Numbered from the stretch's first letter, positions 16,111 to 26,358 are shown. The stretch: DNA of 64,000 bases from Jannaschia sp. W003 (GCF_025144335.1 NZ_CP083539.1:3101501-3165500), one strand, 5' to 3'. Program-made: numbers and translations. The notes: generated by a model not told the origin, from the sequence alone.

Positions 16111-17223
16111 TCAGGCCGCGGCCGCGCGCCGCGTGACCAGCACCGAGCCCACCGAGTAGCCCGCCCCGAACGAGCAGATCAGTCCCCGGTCGCCGGGCGC
16201 GAGGCCGTCCGAGTGCTTCGAGAAGGCGATGATCGAGCCGGCCGACGAGGTGTTCGCGTAATCCTGCAGGATGTTGGGCTGCTCGCCCGGCTCGGGCTCG
16301 CGCCCCAGCACCTTGCGGCCGATGTAGTCGTTCATCGCCTTGTTGGCCTGGTGCAGCCAGAGGCGGCGCAGCTCCGAGGCGGCGACGCCCTCCTCCGCGA
16401 GGTGGCCCGCGATGTGGCGCGACACGAGGGGCAGCACCTCCTTGAACACCTTGCGGCCCTCCTGGACGAACTGCATGTCGCGCCGGTCCTCCATCGCGTC
16501 GCGGGTGCGGCGCAGGAAGCCGTCGTTGTTGCGGATGTTGTTCGAGAACTGCGTGGCGCAGCGGGTGGACTCGACGGTCCAGCGGTCCTTGGCCGCCGCG
16601 TCCGCCTCGCGCTCCAGCACCACGGCGGTGGCCACGTCGCCGAAGATGAAATGGCAGTCGCGGTCGCGCCATTCGAGGTGGGCCGAGCAGATCTCGGGCG
16701 AGACCACGAGGGCGCGGCGCACGGAGCCCGCGCGGATCATGTCGGCGGCGGTCTGGATCCCGAAGGTGGCCGACGAGCAGGCGACGTTCATGTCGAAGGC
16801 GAAGCCGCCCGCCCCGAGAAGCTGCTGGATCTCGATCGCCACGGCCGGGTAGGCGCGCTCGTGGTTCGAGGCGGCGCAGATGACGCAGTCGATGTCGGCG
16901 GCGTCCACGCCCGCCTCGGCGAGCGCCTTGCGCGCCGCGTCCAGTGCCATCTCGGCCATGAGCGAGGGTTCGTCGTCGGCGCGCTCGGGCAGGCGCGGGA
17001 ACATGCGGGCGGGGTCGAGCACGCCCTCCTTGTCCATCACGTAGCGGCTCTCGATCCCGGAGGCGGAGCGGACGAAGTCGGCGGAGCTGTGGGGCACCGG
17101 CGGGTCGGCGCCCTCGGCGTTGCGGCGGTCGGCGTAGGCGTTGAAGGCCTCGACCAGCTCGTCGTTCGAGATGGCGTGGGGGGGCGTGAAGACGCCGGTG
17201 CCGGTGATGGCGGCGGTATGCAT
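16111..17223 (-). CDS. Beta-ketoacyl-ACP synthase III-like enzyme
   Basis: 370 residues of the thiolase fold, longer than canonical FabH (about 320). The catalytic triad is intact: Cys149 in NVACSSATFG, His291 in LWLHQANKAMND and Asn324 in DYANTSSAG. FabH-type enzymes condense acyl-CoA with malonyl-ACP; longer forms such as this often use other acyl donors or make specialised ketoacyl products. The insertion around residues 40-80 (VRSASGIESRYVMDKEG) matches the longer subfamily. It follows the DUF2726 gene after 91 bases on the same strand; no other fatty-acid gene is adjacent. Confidence 0.9.
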   Translation of the reverse strand: MHTAAITGTGVFTPPHAISNDELVEAFNAYADRRNAEGADPPVPHSSADFVRSASGIESRYVMDKEGVLDPARMFPRLPERADDEPSLMAEMALDAARKALAEAGVDAADIDCVICAASNHERAYPAVAIEIQQLLGAGGFAFDMNVACSSATFGIQTAADMIRAGSVRRALVVSPEICSAHLEWRDRDCHFIFGDVATAVVLEREADAAAKDRWTVESTRCATQFSNNIRNNDGFLRRTRDAMEDRRDMQFVQEGRKVFKEVLPLVSRHIAGHLAEEGVAASELRRLWLHQANKAMNDYIGRKVLGREPEPGEQPNILQDYANTSSAGSIIAFSKHSDGLAPGDRGLICSFGAGYSVGSVLVTRRAAAA

Positions 17224-17314
17224 GGGTCTCTCCCGTATCCGAGACGGGATGGACCCCGGCCGGGGCCGGGGTCAAGGGCGCGGGGCGCCACGCGGCTTGG
17301 AGGAAGGACTGGCG

Positions 17315-18097
17315 TCAGGCGGCCCGGACGTGGCGGGCCGGGACGGCCTCGCCCTGCGGGTCCGGCGCATCGAAGGCCAGCACGTCGGCGTCCTCGGCGC
17401 CGAGCGCGGCGAGCAGCGCGGCGGCGTCGGGCAGGGCGCGGTCCCCGGGGGCCGCGTCCGCGGTGACGGGCGAGATCGGCGTCACGTCGTTGGCGGCGGG
17501 CGCCCCGGCCTCGGTGGGCTGGCCCATGGCGGCGCAGAGCAGGTCGCGCAGCTCGGTCCAGTCGGCGTCGGCGGGCACGGTGGCGAGCGGCAGGCCGGCG
17601 GCGGCGAAGGCGCGGGCGCGGACGTGGTCGCGGAAGCCGGGCGCGGCGCCCTCGCCCCGGGCGGGGGCGATCTCCACGCCGCACAGGGGCGTGCCCGAGG
17701 CGGTCGAGAGCACTACGTCCACGCGGCGTCCGGCGAGCACGGCATCGGCGGCCGCCGCGGCGGCGGAGGCGGACCCCTCCTCGGGGGCGAACAGCGCGCC
17801 GAGCGACACCTGCGTGCCCAGGAGGAGGTTCTCGGAATTGGCGATGCGCTGGAACTTGGCCAGCACCGGCTCGGCCTCGGGGCGCACGAGGGAGCGGACG
17901 CGCAGTCCGGTGCGCGACAGCGAGCGGAGCGCGGAGACGCGCGTCCCCTCCTCCCGGCCCCGGTCCAGCGGGTCGGGGGCGACGGCGGCGGTGGTCCGGC
18001 CCCCGTCGGCGGCCCGGGCCTTGGCCCGCGAGAGGCAGCGGCGGATCACCATCCCGGAGGCGCCGATGGAGAGGAGCGAGAGCATGATGGGGTCCAT
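17315..18097 (-). CDS. DUF2726-like protein with N-terminal membrane anchor
   Basis: 260 residues. Residues 1-18 (MLSLLSIGASGMVIRR) are a short hydrophobic stretch that may anchor it. The middle (about 70-185) follows the DUF2726 pattern: RPEAEPVLAKFQRIANSEN, TQVSLGALF, a Lys/Arg-rich replacement VLAGRRVDVVL, then GTPLCGVEIAP, which resembles the restriction-endonuclease-like core of that family (Asp in VDVVL, Glu in VEIAP). The C-terminal ~60 residues are low complexity. Function unknown. The 258 bases upstream hold a GGCGCC inverted repeat and no gene. Confidence 0.6.
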   Translation of the reverse strand: MDPIMLSLLSIGASGMVIRRCLSRAKARAADGGRTTAAVAPDPLDRGREEGTRVSALRSLSRTGLRVRSLVRPEAEPVLAKFQRIANSENLLLGTQVSLGALFAPEEGSASAAAAAADAVLAGRRVDVVLSTASGTPLCGVEIAPARGEGAAPGFRDHVRARAFAAAGLPLATVPADADWTELRDLLCAAMGQPTEAGAPAANDVTPISPVTADAAPGDRALPDAAALLAALGAEDADVLAFDAPDPQGEAVPARHVRAA

Positions 18098-18354
18098 TGT
18101 CGAATTCCGTCCGATGAGTGGTATGCCCTCACTCTCCCGTGCCGGTCGGGCGCCTTCGCGGCGCCGAAATGGTTTATCCTGTGGCGTCTCGCGGCACGAT
18201 CCGGAAACGACGACCCCTGCCGGCGGGGGACCGTCGCCGTTCCCGCAGCGATCCCGCCGTTGCAGGAACCCGAAATGGGGCGCCTGTGCGGCGCCGCCTC
18301 GCGCGGGACGGCACGCGGGGCGGGGGGCCTCGCGCCATGGGGGAATCGGAGGAA

Positions 18355-18390
18355 GGGCCGCCGCCGCGCGGGCGAGCCCGGCGGCGGCCC
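18355..18390 (-). terminator. Terminator of carB
   Basis: On the minus strand an 11-bp stem GGGCCGCCGCC / GGCGGCGGCCC begins at the carB stop codon and is followed by TTCC. The short T run makes it a moderate candidate. Confidence 0.6.
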
Positions 18391-21300
18391 TACTGGAGGG
18401 GCCGCACCTCGAGGTCGCCCTCGGCGCGGGCCTGCATGGCGCGGGCCGCGGCGTGGCTGCCGGCGAGCGTGGTGTAGTAGGGAATGCGGTCCGACAGGGC
18501 GACCGCGCGCATGGAGCGCGAGTCCTCGACGGCCTGCGCGCCCTCGGTGGTGTTCATCACCAGGGCCACCTCGCCGTCCTTCATCACGTCGACCACGGTG
18601 CGCCCGCCCTCGTAGGCCTTGGCCACGAGGTCGCTGGCGATGCCGTGCCCGGCCAAGAAGGCGCGGGTGCCCTCGGTGGCGAGGATGCGGAAGCCCATGT
18701 CGCGCAGCAGCGTCGCGGTCTCGACCAGTTGCGCGGTCTTGTCGTCGTCCTTGATCGACAGGAACACGGTGCCCTCCTCGGGCAAGACGGTGCCGGCTCC
18801 GAGCTGCGCCTTGAGGAAGGCGCGCGCGAACGAGCGGTCCCAGCCCATGACCTCGCCGGTGGAGCGCATCTCGGGCCCGAGCAGGGTGTCCACGCCGGGG
18901 AAGCGCGCGAAGGGCAGCACCGCCTCCTTGACCGAGAACCACGGGGTATGGGCGTGGGCGAGCTGCATGGCGTCGCCGATCGGCACGTGGTCGACGGTGC
19001 CCTCGGGATAAGGCTCGCGGAGGGGAAAGTTCGAGAGGGGCTCGCCCGCCATGAGGCGCGCGGCGATGGACGCGATGGCCGAGTCGACGGCCTTGGCCAC
19101 GAACGGCACGGTACGCGAGGCGCGGGGGTTCACCTCGATCAGGAACACCTCGTCCTCGCCCGCCTCGTTGGGCTTCACGGCGAACTGGACGTTCATGAGG
19201 CCCACCACGTGGAGCGCCTTGGCCAGCGCCTCGGTCTGGCGGCGGATCTCGGCGACGGTCTCGTCCGAGAGCGTGTGGGGCGGCAGGCAGCAGGCGGAGT
19301 CGCCGGAATGGACCCCCGCCTCCTCGATGTGCTGCATGATGCCGGCCACGTGGACGTCCGTCCCGTCCGAGAGCGCGTCCACGTCCACCTCGATGGCGCC
19401 CGAGAGGTAGCTGTCGAGCAGCACGGGGCTGTCGCCCGACACCACCACGGCCTCGCGGATGTAGCGCTCCAGGTGGGCCGTGTCGCGCACGATCTCCATG
19501 GCCCGGCCGCCGAGCACGTAGGAGGGGCGGATGACCAGCGGGTAGCCGAGCTTCTCGGCCTCCTCGCGGGCTTGCGCGTCCGTGGTGGCGATGGCGTTGC
19601 GGGGCTGCTTGAGACCCAGATCACGCACGAGCGCGGCGAAGCGCTCGCGGTCCTCGGCCAGATCGATGGCGTCGGGCGTGGTGCCGAGGATGGGGATGCC
19701 CGCCTCGTGGAGCGCGTCGGCCAGCTTCAGCGGCGTCTGCCCGCCGAACTGCACGATCACGCCGTGGAGCGTGCCGCGGTCCTGCTCGACGCGCAGGATC
19801 TCCATCACGTGCTCGAAGGTCAGCGGCTCGAAGTAGAGGCGGTCCGAGGTATCGTAGTCGGTGGAGACGGTCTCGGGATTGCAGTTGACCATGATGGTCT
19901 CGTAGCCCGCATCGCTGAGCGCGAAGCAGGCGTGGCAGCAGCAGTAGTCGAACTCGATGCCCTGCCCGATCCGGTTCGGCCCGCCGCCGAGGATCACGAC
20001 CTTCTTGGCGTCGGTGGGGCGCGACTCGCACTCCGCGTCGCCCATCACTGGCGTCTCGTAGGTGGAGTACATGTAGGGGGTCTGCGCCTCGAACTCGGCG
20101 GCGCAGGTGTCGATGCGCTTGAACTGGGCGTGGACGCCGAGGTTCCGGCGGGCGCGGCGCACCTGCCCTTCGTCGCGGCCCGTCAGCGTGGCGAGGCGGG
20201 CGTCGGTGAAGCCGAACTGCTTGAGCCGGCGCAGGCCCTCGGCCTCGAGCGGCAGGCCGCCCGTCCGCACCTCGGCCTCGAGGTCGACGATCTCGCGGAT
20301 GCGGGCCAGGAACCACGGGTCGAAGTGGGTCACGGCGTTGATGTCGTCGTCCGAGAGGCCCTGGCGCATGGCCTGCGCCACGACGCGCAGGCGGTCCGGG
20401 GTCTGGCGGGCCAGCTCGGCGCGGATGCCGGCGGGATCTGAGGGCAGCGCGATCTCGTCGAAGCCGGTGAGGCCGGTCTCCATGGAGGCCAACGCCTTCT
20501 GCAGGGATTCGTGGATCGTGCGGCCGATGGCCATCGCCTCGCCCACCGACTTCATGGCCGTCGTCAGCAGCGGCTCGGCGCCCGGGAACTTCTCGAAGGC
20601 GAAGCGCGGGATCTTGGTGACCACGTAGTCGATCGAGGGCTCGAACGAGGCCGGAGTGACGCCGGTGATGTCGTTGTCGAGCTCGTCGAGCGTGTAGCCC
20701 ACGGCGAGCTTCGCGGCGATCTTGGCGATCGGGAAGCCGGTGGCCTTGGAGGCGAGCGCCGAGGAGCGCGACACGCGGGGGTTCATCTCGATCACGACCA
20801 TGCGGCCGTCGGCGGGGTTCACGGCCCACTGGACGTTGGAGCCGCCCGTCTCCACGCCGATCTCGCGCAGCACCTCGATGCTGTGGGTCCGCATGCGCTG
20901 GTACTCGCGGTCGGTCAGCGTCAGCGCGGGGGCCACGGTGATGGAGTCGCCGGTGTGCACGCCCATGGGGTCCACGTTCTCGATGGCGCACACGATGATG
21001 GCGTTGTCGGCGCGGTCGCGCACGACCTCCATCTCGTACTCCTTCCAGCCGAGCAGGGACTCGTCGACCAGGATCTGCGCCATCGGCGAGGCCTCCAGCC
21101 CCGTGCGGCAGATGCGCTCGTAGTCGGCGCGGTTGTAGGCCACGCCGCCGCCGGTGCCGCCCAGGGTGAAGGCGGGGCGGATGATGGCAGGCAGGCCGAC
21201 GTGCTCCAGCGCCTCCAGGGCGCGGGCGAGGCCCTCGCGGATGTCGAACTTGCCGTCCGCGCGCTTGGGGGCCGAGACGATGGTGGCCTTGGGGTTCTCG

Positions 21301-21722
21301 ATGCCGAGGCGGTCCATGGCCTCGCGGAACAGCTTGCGGTCCTCGGCCATCTCGATCGCGGCGCGCTTGGCGCCGATCAGCTCCACGCCGAACTTCTCCA
21401 GCACGCCCATGTCGTCGAGGCTGAGGGCGGTGTTCAGCGCGGTCTGCCCGCCCATGGTGGGCAGCAGCGCGTCGGGCCGCTCGCGCTCGATGATCGAGGC
21501 CACCACGCCGGGCGTGATCGGCTCGATGTAGGTGGCGTCGGCGAGCCCCGGGTCGGTCATGATCGTGGCGGGGTTGGAGTTGACGAGGATGACGCGGTAG
21601 CCTTCCTCGCGCAGGGCCTTGCAGGCCTGGGCGCCGCTGTAGTCGAACTCGCAGGCCTGGCCGATCACGATGGGGCCGGCGCCGATGATCATGATGGACC
21701 GGATGTCCGTCCGCTTCGGCAT
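18390..21722 (-). CDS. carB: Carbamoyl-phosphate synthase large subunit
   Basis: 1,110 residues, full length. With CarA it makes carbamoyl phosphate from bicarbonate, ammonia (from glutamine) and two ATP for arginine and pyrimidine synthesis. Two homologous halves are visible: the first starts [20 protein letters not shown], the second [20 protein letters not shown] near residue 560, each with an ATP-grasp domain; the C-terminal ~130 residues form the MGS-like allosteric domain ([14 protein letters not shown]). The ATG at 21722 is chosen over an open upstream extension with no family signal. carA is not adjacent. Confidence 0.98.
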   Translation of the reverse strand: MPKRTDIRSIMIIGAGPIVIGQACEFDYSGAQACKALREEGYRVILVNSNPATIMTDPGLADATYIEPITPGVVASIIERERPDALLPTMGGQTALNTALSLDDMGVLEKFGVELIGAKRAAIEMAEDRKLFREAMDRLGIENPKATIVSAPKRADGKFDIREGLARALEALEHVGLPAIIRPAFTLGGTGGGVAYNRADYERICRTGLEASPMAQILVDESLLGWKEYEMEVVRDRADNAIIVCAIENVDPMGVHTGDSITVAPALTLTDREYQRMRTHSIEVLREIGVETGGSNVQWAVNPADGRMVVIEMNPRVSRSSALASKATGFPIAKIAAKLAVGYTLDELDNDITGVTPASFEPSIDYVVTKIPRFAFEKFPGAEPLLTTAMKSVGEAMAIGRTIHESLQKALASMETGLTGFDEIALPSDPAGIRAELARQTPDRLRVVAQAMRQGLSDDDINAVTHFDPWFLARIREIVDLEAEVRTGGLPLEAEGLRRLKQFGFTDARLATLTGRDEGQVRRARRNLGVHAQFKRIDTCAAEFEAQTPYMYSTYETPVMGDAECESRPTDAKKVVILGGGPNRIGQGIEFDYCCCHACFALSDAGYETIMVNCNPETVSTDYDTSDRLYFEPLTFEHVMEILRVEQDRGTLHGVIVQFGGQTPLKLADALHEAGIPILGTTPDAIDLAEDRERFAALVRDLGLKQPRNAIATTDAQAREEAEKLGYPLVIRPSYVLGGRAMEIVRDTAHLERYIREAVVVSGDSPVLLDSYLSGAIEVDVDALSDGTDVHVAGIMQHIEEAGVHSGDSACCLPPHTLSDETVAEIRRQTEALAKALHVVGLMNVQFAVKPNEAGEDEVFLIEVNPRASRTVPFVAKAVDSAIASIAARLMAGEPLSNFPLREPYPEGTVDHVPIGDAMQLAHAHTPWFSVKEAVLPFARFPGVDTLLGPEMRSTGEVMGWDRSFARAFLKAQLGAGTVLPEEGTVFLSIKDDDKTAQLVETATLLRDMGFRILATEGTRAFLAGHGIASDLVAKAYEGGRTVVDVMKDGEVALVMNTTEGAQAVEDSRSMRAVALSDRIPYYTTLAGSHAAARAMQARAEGDLEVRPLQ

Positions 21723-21754
21723 TGGCTCGTCCCCCGTTTGCGCAAACGAGTTGG

Positions 21755-21783
21755 CGTGTATGCGGCGCGCTAGGGGGGTGCAA
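21755..21783 (-). promoter_or_regulatory. Promoter of carB
   Basis: On the minus strand TTGCAC (21783-21778), 17 bases, TACACG (21760-21755), 33 bases before the ATG. The -10 equals that of rpmG. Confidence 0.6.
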
Positions 21784-21924
21784 GGCGCGGCGGAGCCGCC
21801 GCGGGGCCGCGGGCGCACGCGATCCTGCGGCGCGGACACGAAACGTGATTTCCGCGGCCGCGGCCGGGTTGATATTCCCGCTCAACCGGCGGGCGTCCCG
21901 CCCCTTCCCGCAAGGACTCGCGAC

Positions 21925-22146
21925 ATGAAATCCAAGCTCACCTTCGCCGCCGCGGCGGGCCTCGTCCTCGCCCTGACCGGCTGCGGCGTCGCGCGCGGCG
22001 TCGGCGACGTCGCCTCGGGCACCGGCCGCGTGGCCATGGGCACGGGCAAGGTCGTCGTGGGAACCGGCAAGGCCGTGGGCCGCGGCACGGGCGCCGTCGT
22101 GCGCGGAACCGGGCGCGTCATGGGCATGGGCGACGACGGCGAATGA
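21925..22146 (+). CDS. Small Gly/Thr/Val-repeat lipoprotein
   Basis: 73 residues. Signal peptide MKSKLTFAAAAGLVLA with lipobox LTGC (Cys near 20). The mature part consists of imperfect seven-residue repeats around GTGxVVV/GTGKAVG: ASGTGRVAMGTGKVVVG, then TGKAVGRGTGAVVRG. Likely a periplasm-facing lipidated peptide. Not assigned to a named family. It overlaps the next gene by four bases (ATGA), which encodes a second tiny lipoprotein of similar composition. Confidence 0.7.
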   Translation: MKSKLTFAAAAGLVLALTGCGVARGVGDVASGTGRVAMGTGKVVVGTGKAVGRGTGAVVRGTGRVMGMGDDGE

Positions 22147-22328
22147 CCGGCGCGCGCCCTGCCGTCCGCCTGATGCTGGCCGCCGCGCTCTGCGCGGGGC
22201 TGGCGGGATGCGCCGCGGGGCGCGTCGCCACGGGCACGGCCGGCGTGGCCATCGGGGCCGCCTCGGTCGCCGTGCAGGCCGGGGGCGTCGCGCTGGACGC
22301 GACCCGGCTGGTCGTGCCCGGCATCTAG
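22143..22328 (+). CDS. Second small lipoprotein, paired with the first
   Basis: 61 residues. Signal peptide VRLMLAAALCAGLAGC with the lipobox LAGC (Cys near 23). The mature part is only ~38 residues and, like its neighbour, has a Gly/Ala/Val/Thr pattern (GRVATGTAGVAIGAASVAV). The ATG lies in the ATGA overlap with the upstream gene, so the two are translationally coupled. Function unknown; perhaps both derive from one duplicated ancestor. Convergent with cfa. Confidence 0.65.
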   Translation: MTGARPAVRLMLAAALCAGLAGCAAGRVATGTAGVAIGAASVAVQAGGVALDATRLVVPGI

Positions 22329-22352
22329 CCCCCCGGCGGGACCGCCGCGTCC

Positions 22353-23558
22353 CTACCGGTAGAGGTAGTCCCGCGTCTCGGGCACGGTGGCGCGGCGCTT
22401 GGCGAGCTGGATCTGGTAAACCACGTGGTGCAGGTCGTCGAAGCCGACCTCGGCGCCGGTCAGGTAGTAGCGCCACATCTGCACGAAGCGCTCGTCGTAC
22501 ATGGCGCGCACCTCGTCCACGTTCCGCTCGAAGCGCGCCCGCCAGCGGCGCAGGGTCTCGGCGTAGTGGCCGCGCCAGACCTCGACGTCGGCCTGCCAGA
22601 GCCCCGTGCGCTCGAACGCCGCCGCCAGCTCCGAGAGCGAGGGGTTGTAGCCGCCCGGGAAGATGTACTTGGCCAGCCACGACGAGGTGGTGGTCGGCGG
22701 CCCGCAGCGGCCGATGGTGTGGATCAGCGCCACGCCGTCCTCGTCCATCAGATCGGCCACCTTGGCGAAGTAGGTGCCGTAGTTGGGCGCGCCCACGTGC
22801 TCCAGCATGCCCACCGAGACGACGCGGTCGAAGCACTCGTGGAGGTCGCGGTAGTCGGTGAGGCGGATGTCGATGCGGTCCGCGAGCCCGGCCGCCTCGG
22901 CGCGGGCGCGGGCGGCGGCGGCCTGGTTCTCGCTCAGGGTGATGCCGGTGACGTGGACCCCGTGCTCGCGCGCGAGCGTCAGCGCCATGCCGCCCCAGCC
23001 GCAGCCGATGTCGAGCACCCGCATCCCCGGGCGCAGCACCAGCTTGGCGGCGATATGGGCCTTCTTGGCCTCCTGCGCCTCCTCCAGGGTCATGCCCTCG
23101 CGCGGGAAGTAGGCGCACGAATACTGGTGGTCCTCGTCGAGCCAGAGGGCGTAGAAGTCGTCGCCGAGGTCGTAGTGGTGGGCCACGTTCGCGCGCGCGC
23201 GCCCCACCCCGTTGGCCTGCGCCCAGCGGCGCACCGCGTAGCGCAGCTTGTAGCCCGCGCCCACCAGCGGGCCGGCGTTGTGGCGCCCGCCGTTGCGCGC
23301 GAGCAGGGTGAAGAAGTCGTGCAGCGTGCCCCGGTTTAGCGTCAGCGTGCCGTCCATCCACGCCTCGCCCAGCGCCAGCTCCGGGTCGAGCAGGATGGCG
23401 CGCACGGCGCGGTCCGTGTGCAGGCGCGCGGCCACGTGGGGCGCCCCCTCGCCCGAGCCGTAGCCCTCGACCAGCCCGTCGGGATAGGCGACCTCCAGCC
23501 GGCCGAGGCGCACGACGCGCCGCAAGAGCCTCCGCACCATGCCCTGCGCCGTGCCCAT
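22353..23558 (-). CDS. cfa: Cyclopropane-fatty-acyl-phospholipid synthase
   Basis: 401 residues. It transfers a methylene from S-adenosylmethionine to double bonds of phospholipid acyl chains. The N-terminal ~110 residues are the lipid-facing domain; the methyltransferase domain begins with VAHHYDLGDDFYALWL, then SCAYFPREGMTLEEAQ and the SAM motif VLDIGCGWGGMAL near 185-197, followed by GITLSENQ and the SVGMLEHVG active-site region. ATG 23558 has GGGGAGGGG just before it. Regulation may follow stationary phase as in other bacteria, but nothing here shows it. Divergent from the HAD-like gene. Confidence 0.95.
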   Translation of the reverse strand: MGTAQGMVRRLLRRVVRLGRLEVAYPDGLVEGYGSGEGAPHVAARLHTDRAVRAILLDPELALGEAWMDGTLTLNRGTLHDFFTLLARNGGRHNAGPLVGAGYKLRYAVRRWAQANGVGRARANVAHHYDLGDDFYALWLDEDHQYSCAYFPREGMTLEEAQEAKKAHIAAKLVLRPGMRVLDIGCGWGGMALTLAREHGVHVTGITLSENQAAAARARAEAAGLADRIDIRLTDYRDLHECFDRVVSVGMLEHVGAPNYGTYFAKVADLMDEDGVALIHTIGRCGPPTTTSSWLAKYIFPGGYNPSLSELAAAFERTGLWQADVEVWRGHYAETLRRWRARFERNVDEVRAMYDERFVQMWRYYLTGAEVGFDDLHHVVYQIQLAKRRATVPETRDYLYR

Positions 23559-23735
23559 CTGCCCCTCCCCCGTCGATCCGCAGCGACCCAAAGCCCAGCC
23601 GTCCGCCGTCCGCAACCCTCGCGGAGAACGGGCGGAGACGGAATGTCCTTGACGGGGAATGCCCCGCGCCACACCTTCAGGTTGTATCCGGCGACCCCGT
23701 TCCCACGCCCGCCCTCCCGACTGGAGCACGATCCG

Positions 23736-24296
23736 ATGGCCATCGGCGCCCTGATCTTCGGCTCCATCGGCGCGCTCGCCGAGACCGACGCCCTGGAGCG
23801 GAGGGCCTTCGCCGAGGCCGGCGGCGGAGCCCCCGGCGCCGCGCGGTTCGGCGCCCTGGTCGCCGCCGAGGGCCTGCGCCCCCGTCCCGGCATCGTGGAG
23901 ACCATCGGCGCGGCGCGCCGCCGCGGCCTGCCCGTCGCGCTGTGCTCCACGGCGCCGGCGCCGGTGGTGGCGGCGGTGGTCGGAGCGCTGGCCCCGGTGG
24001 TGCTGCGCGCGGACTTCGCCTGGGTCGGCGACGCGACCCGCGCCGCGCGCCCCCGGCCCGCGCCCGACGCCCTGTGCCTCGCGCTCGCGGTGCTCGACGT
24101 GCCGCCCGCCACGGCGGTGGCGGTGGAGGACAGCGCGCCCTGCGCCGAGGCGGCGCTCGCCGCGGGCTGCCGGGTGCTGGGCTTTCCGGGCGGCGGCGCG
24201 GCGGCGGCGGACTTCCCGCCCGGCCTCCTGGTGGTGGACCGCCTCCAGCCCCGGCTTCTTGACCTCCTCGCCGGGTTCTCAACCGCCGCCGAGTGA
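23736..24296 (+). CDS. HAD-like protein (CbbY type) lacking the nucleophile
   Basis: 186 residues. The fold is that of CbbY/phosphoglycolate-phosphatase HADs, but the usual FDxDGT motif reads FGSIGA at residues 8-13: Gly9 and Ile11 replace the nucleophile and general-acid Asp. Other motifs persist: ALCSTAP (motif II), [10 protein letters not shown] (PAPD, with Lys replaced by Arg) and [16 protein letters not shown] (motif IV). The length is short for a cap-containing HAD. It is probably not a phosphatase and may bind a phosphate ester or a protein. I believe similar GSIG proteins occur in other Rhodobacterales (recollection). Divergent from cfa. Confidence 0.75.
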   Translation: MAIGALIFGSIGALAETDALERRAFAEAGGGAPGAARFGALVAAEGLRPRPGIVETIGAARRRGLPVALCSTAPAPVVAAVVGALAPVVLRADFAWVGDATRAARPRPAPDALCLALAVLDVPPATAVAVEDSAPCAEAALAAGCRVLGFPGGGAAAADFPPGLLVVDRLQPRLLDLLAGFSTAAE

Positions 24297-24310
24297 CGCG
24301 CGCCCCGCGG

Positions 24311-24339
24311 TTGACACCCCCGTGCGCCCCGTGCCCATA
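24311..24339 (+). promoter_or_regulatory. Promoter of aspS
   Basis: Consensus TTGACA (24311-24316), 17 bases, CCCATA (24334-24339), 27 bases before the ATG. Confidence 0.6.
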
Positions 24340-24366
24340 GGCGCGGCGCCATCCGAGGGGGTTCCC

Positions 24367-26358
24367 ATGCACCAGTTCCGCACCCACACCTGCGCCGGGC
24401 TCGACACCGGCGACGTGGGCGAGACCGTCCGCCTGGCCGGCTGGGTCCACCGCATCCGCGACCACGGGGGCGTGCTGTTCGTGGACCTGCGCGACCACTA
24501 CGGCATGACGCAGCTCCTGTGCGACCCCGACAGCCCGGTGTTCGCGGAGATGGAGAAGGTGCGGTCCGAATGGTGCATCCGCATCGACGGCACCGTGAAG
24601 GCGCGCGACGCGGCGCTCGTGAACCCCAAGATCCCGACCGGCGAGATCGAGGTCTTCGTGAGGGACCTCGAAGTTCTGGGCAAGTCCGACGAGCTGCCGC
24701 TGATGGTGTTCGGCGATCAGGAGTATCCCGAGGAGACGCGCCTGCGCTACCGCTTCCTCGACCTGCGCCGCGAGGCGATGCAGGCGAACATGAAGCTGCG
24801 CTCCGACGTGGTGCGCGACCTGCGCGAGCGGATGTGGGACCGCGACTTCCGCGAGTACCAGACCCCGATCATCACCGCCTCCAGCCCCGAGGGTGCGCGC
24901 GACTTCATCGTCCCCTCGCGCCTCCATCCCGGCAAGGTCTACGCGCTGCCGCAGGCGCCGCAGCAGTTCAAGCAGCTGCTGATGGTGGCGGGCTTCGACA
25001 AGTACTTCCAGATCGCGCCTTGCTTCCGCGACGAGGACCCCCGCGCCGACCGCTCGCCCACGGACTTCTACCAGCTCGACATGGAGATGAGCTTCGTCAC
25101 CCAGGACGACGTGTTCGCCACGATCGCCCCCGTGGTCGCGGGCTGCTTCGAGCGCTTCGGCGGCGGCAAGACGGTGGACGCGCCCGAGACGTGGCCGCGC
25201 ATCCCCTACGCGGAGGCGCTCCAGAAGTACGGCACCGACAAGCCCGACCTTCGCAACCCGATCGAGATGCAGGACGTGTCCGAGCACTTCCGCGGCTCGG
25301 GCTTCGCGATCTTCGCCTCGCTGCTGGAGAAGGACGGCACGGAGGTGCGCGCCATCCCCGCGCCGACGGGCGGGTCGCGCAAGTTCTGCGACCGGATGAA
25401 CAAGTTCGCGCAAGGCGAGGGCCTGCCGGGGATGGGGTACATTTTTTGGCGGAAGCGGGAAGATAAGACCTTCGAAGACGATCTGGAGCAGGTCGGAGCA
25501 CTACGTCACCTCTTTCTCTCCAAAGTCTCCGGAAAAGAACCGTCGGTCGAACTGTTGCGCGAACGTGCGAACGCGATGACAAGAGCCGAGAACGCCACAG
25601 CCGCGAACAAGATCGCGGACGCCGTAAGTGCAGGAGACGCGGAGCGAGTTCGCTTTCTCACCGAGGCGTATTTCGGCACGCATGAAGCCGCCGGCCCCCT
25701 CGCCAAGAACATCGGCCCCGAGCGCACCGAGGCGATCCGCCGGCAGCTCGGCCTCGGCGTGGGCGACGCGGCCTTCTTCCTCGGCGGCCGGGCCTCGGAC
25801 TTCGAGGCCGTGGCGGGCCGGGCGCGCACCGTGATCGGCACCGAGCTGGGACTGGTGGACCAGAACCGCTTCGCCTTCGCCTGGATCGTCGACTTCCCGA
25901 TGTACGAGCGCGACGACGAGGGCCGCATCGACTTCAGCCACAACCCGTTCTCGATGCCCCAGGGCGGGCTCGCGGCGCTCGACGGCGACCCCGAGGCGGT
26001 GCTCGGCTGGCAGTACGACCTGGCCTGCAACGGCTACGAGCTGATCTCGGGCGCCATCCGCAACCACGAGCCCGAGATCATGTTCCGCGCCTTCGAGATC
26101 GCCGGCTACGGCGAGGACGAGGTGCGCAAGCGCTTCGGCGGCATGGTGCGCGCGTTCCAGTACGGCGCGCCCCCCCACGGCGGCTGCGCGGCCGGCATCG
26201 ACCGCATGGTGATGCTGCTCGCCGAGGAGGCGAACATCCGCGAGGTCATGCTGTTCCCGATGAACCAGCGCGCCGAGGACCTGATGATGGGCGCCCCCTC
26301 CGAGCCCCTCCCCGGCCAGCTCGCCGAGCTGGGCCTGCGCCGGATGCCCACGGAGTAG
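24367..26358 (+). CDS. aspS: Aspartyl-tRNA synthetase with an extra internal block
   Basis: 663 residues; the bacterial enzyme is usually about 590. It charges tRNA(Asp), and in organisms using GatCAB often tRNA(Asn) too. N-terminal OB-fold anticodon domain ([15 protein letters not shown]), class II motif 2 ([21 protein letters not shown]) and motif 3 ([14 protein letters not shown]) are intact. The excess length is a block at about residues 363-440, inside the GAD insertion domain, between YIFWR and [17 protein letters not shown]; its base composition differs sharply from the flanks. The reading frame is open throughout. gatCA in the same window agrees with a non-discriminating AspRS, but that is inference. 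Confidence 0.95.
   Translation: MHQFRTHTCAGLDTGDVGETVRLAGWVHRIRDHGGVLFVDLRDHYGMTQLLCDPDSPVFAEMEKVRSEWCIRIDGTVKARDAALVNPKIPTGEIEVFVRDLEVLGKSDELPLMVFGDQEYPEETRLRYRFLDLRREAMQANMKLRSDVVRDLRERMWDRDFREYQTPIITASSPEGARDFIVPSRLHPGKVYALPQAPQQFKQLLMVAGFDKYFQIAPCFRDEDPRADRSPTDFYQLDMEMSFVTQDDVFATIAPVVAGCFERFGGGKTVDAPETWPRIPYAEALQKYGTDKPDLRNPIEMQDVSEHFRGSGFAIFASLLEKDGTEVRAIPAPTGGSRKFCDRMNKFAQGEGLPGMGYIFWRKREDKTFEDDLEQVGALRHLFLSKVSGKEPSVELLRERANAMTRAENATAANKIADAVSAGDAERVRFLTEAYFGTHEAAGPLAKNIGPERTEAIRRQLGLGVGDAAFFLGGRASDFEAVAGRARTVIGTELGLVDQNRFAFAWIVDFPMYERDDEGRIDFSHNPFSMPQGGLAALDGDPEAVLGWQYDLACNGYELISGAIRNHEPEIMFRAFEIAGYGEDEVRKRFGGMVRAFQYGAPPHGGCAAGIDRMVMLLAEEANIREVMLFPMNQRAEDLMMGAPSEPLPGQLAELGLRRMPTE
25453..25686 (+). 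other. In-frame low-GC insert within aspS
   Basis: About 78 codons between the conserved YIFWR and [11 protein letters not shown] of AspRS. My hand count gives 137 G+C in 240 bases (25441-25680), about 57%, against more than 70% in the flanks. Rare codons for this genome cluster here (AAA, GAA, AGA, CTA, GTA, TTT, TAT, AGT). The encoded segment is charged and probably helical ([45 protein letters not shown]). No intein-type junction residues and no clear terminal repeats are seen. Confidence 0.8.

Noticed and set aside
18390..21839. carB start extended upstream to 21839
   Set aside because: The extra 39 residues are not like any CarB N-terminus; the family start MPKRTDI lies at 21722 with a promoter just upstream.
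25453..25686. Intein in aspS
   Set aside because: No Cys/Ser at the left junction, no HN-(C/S/T) at the right, and the block is too short; it reads as a plain insertion.
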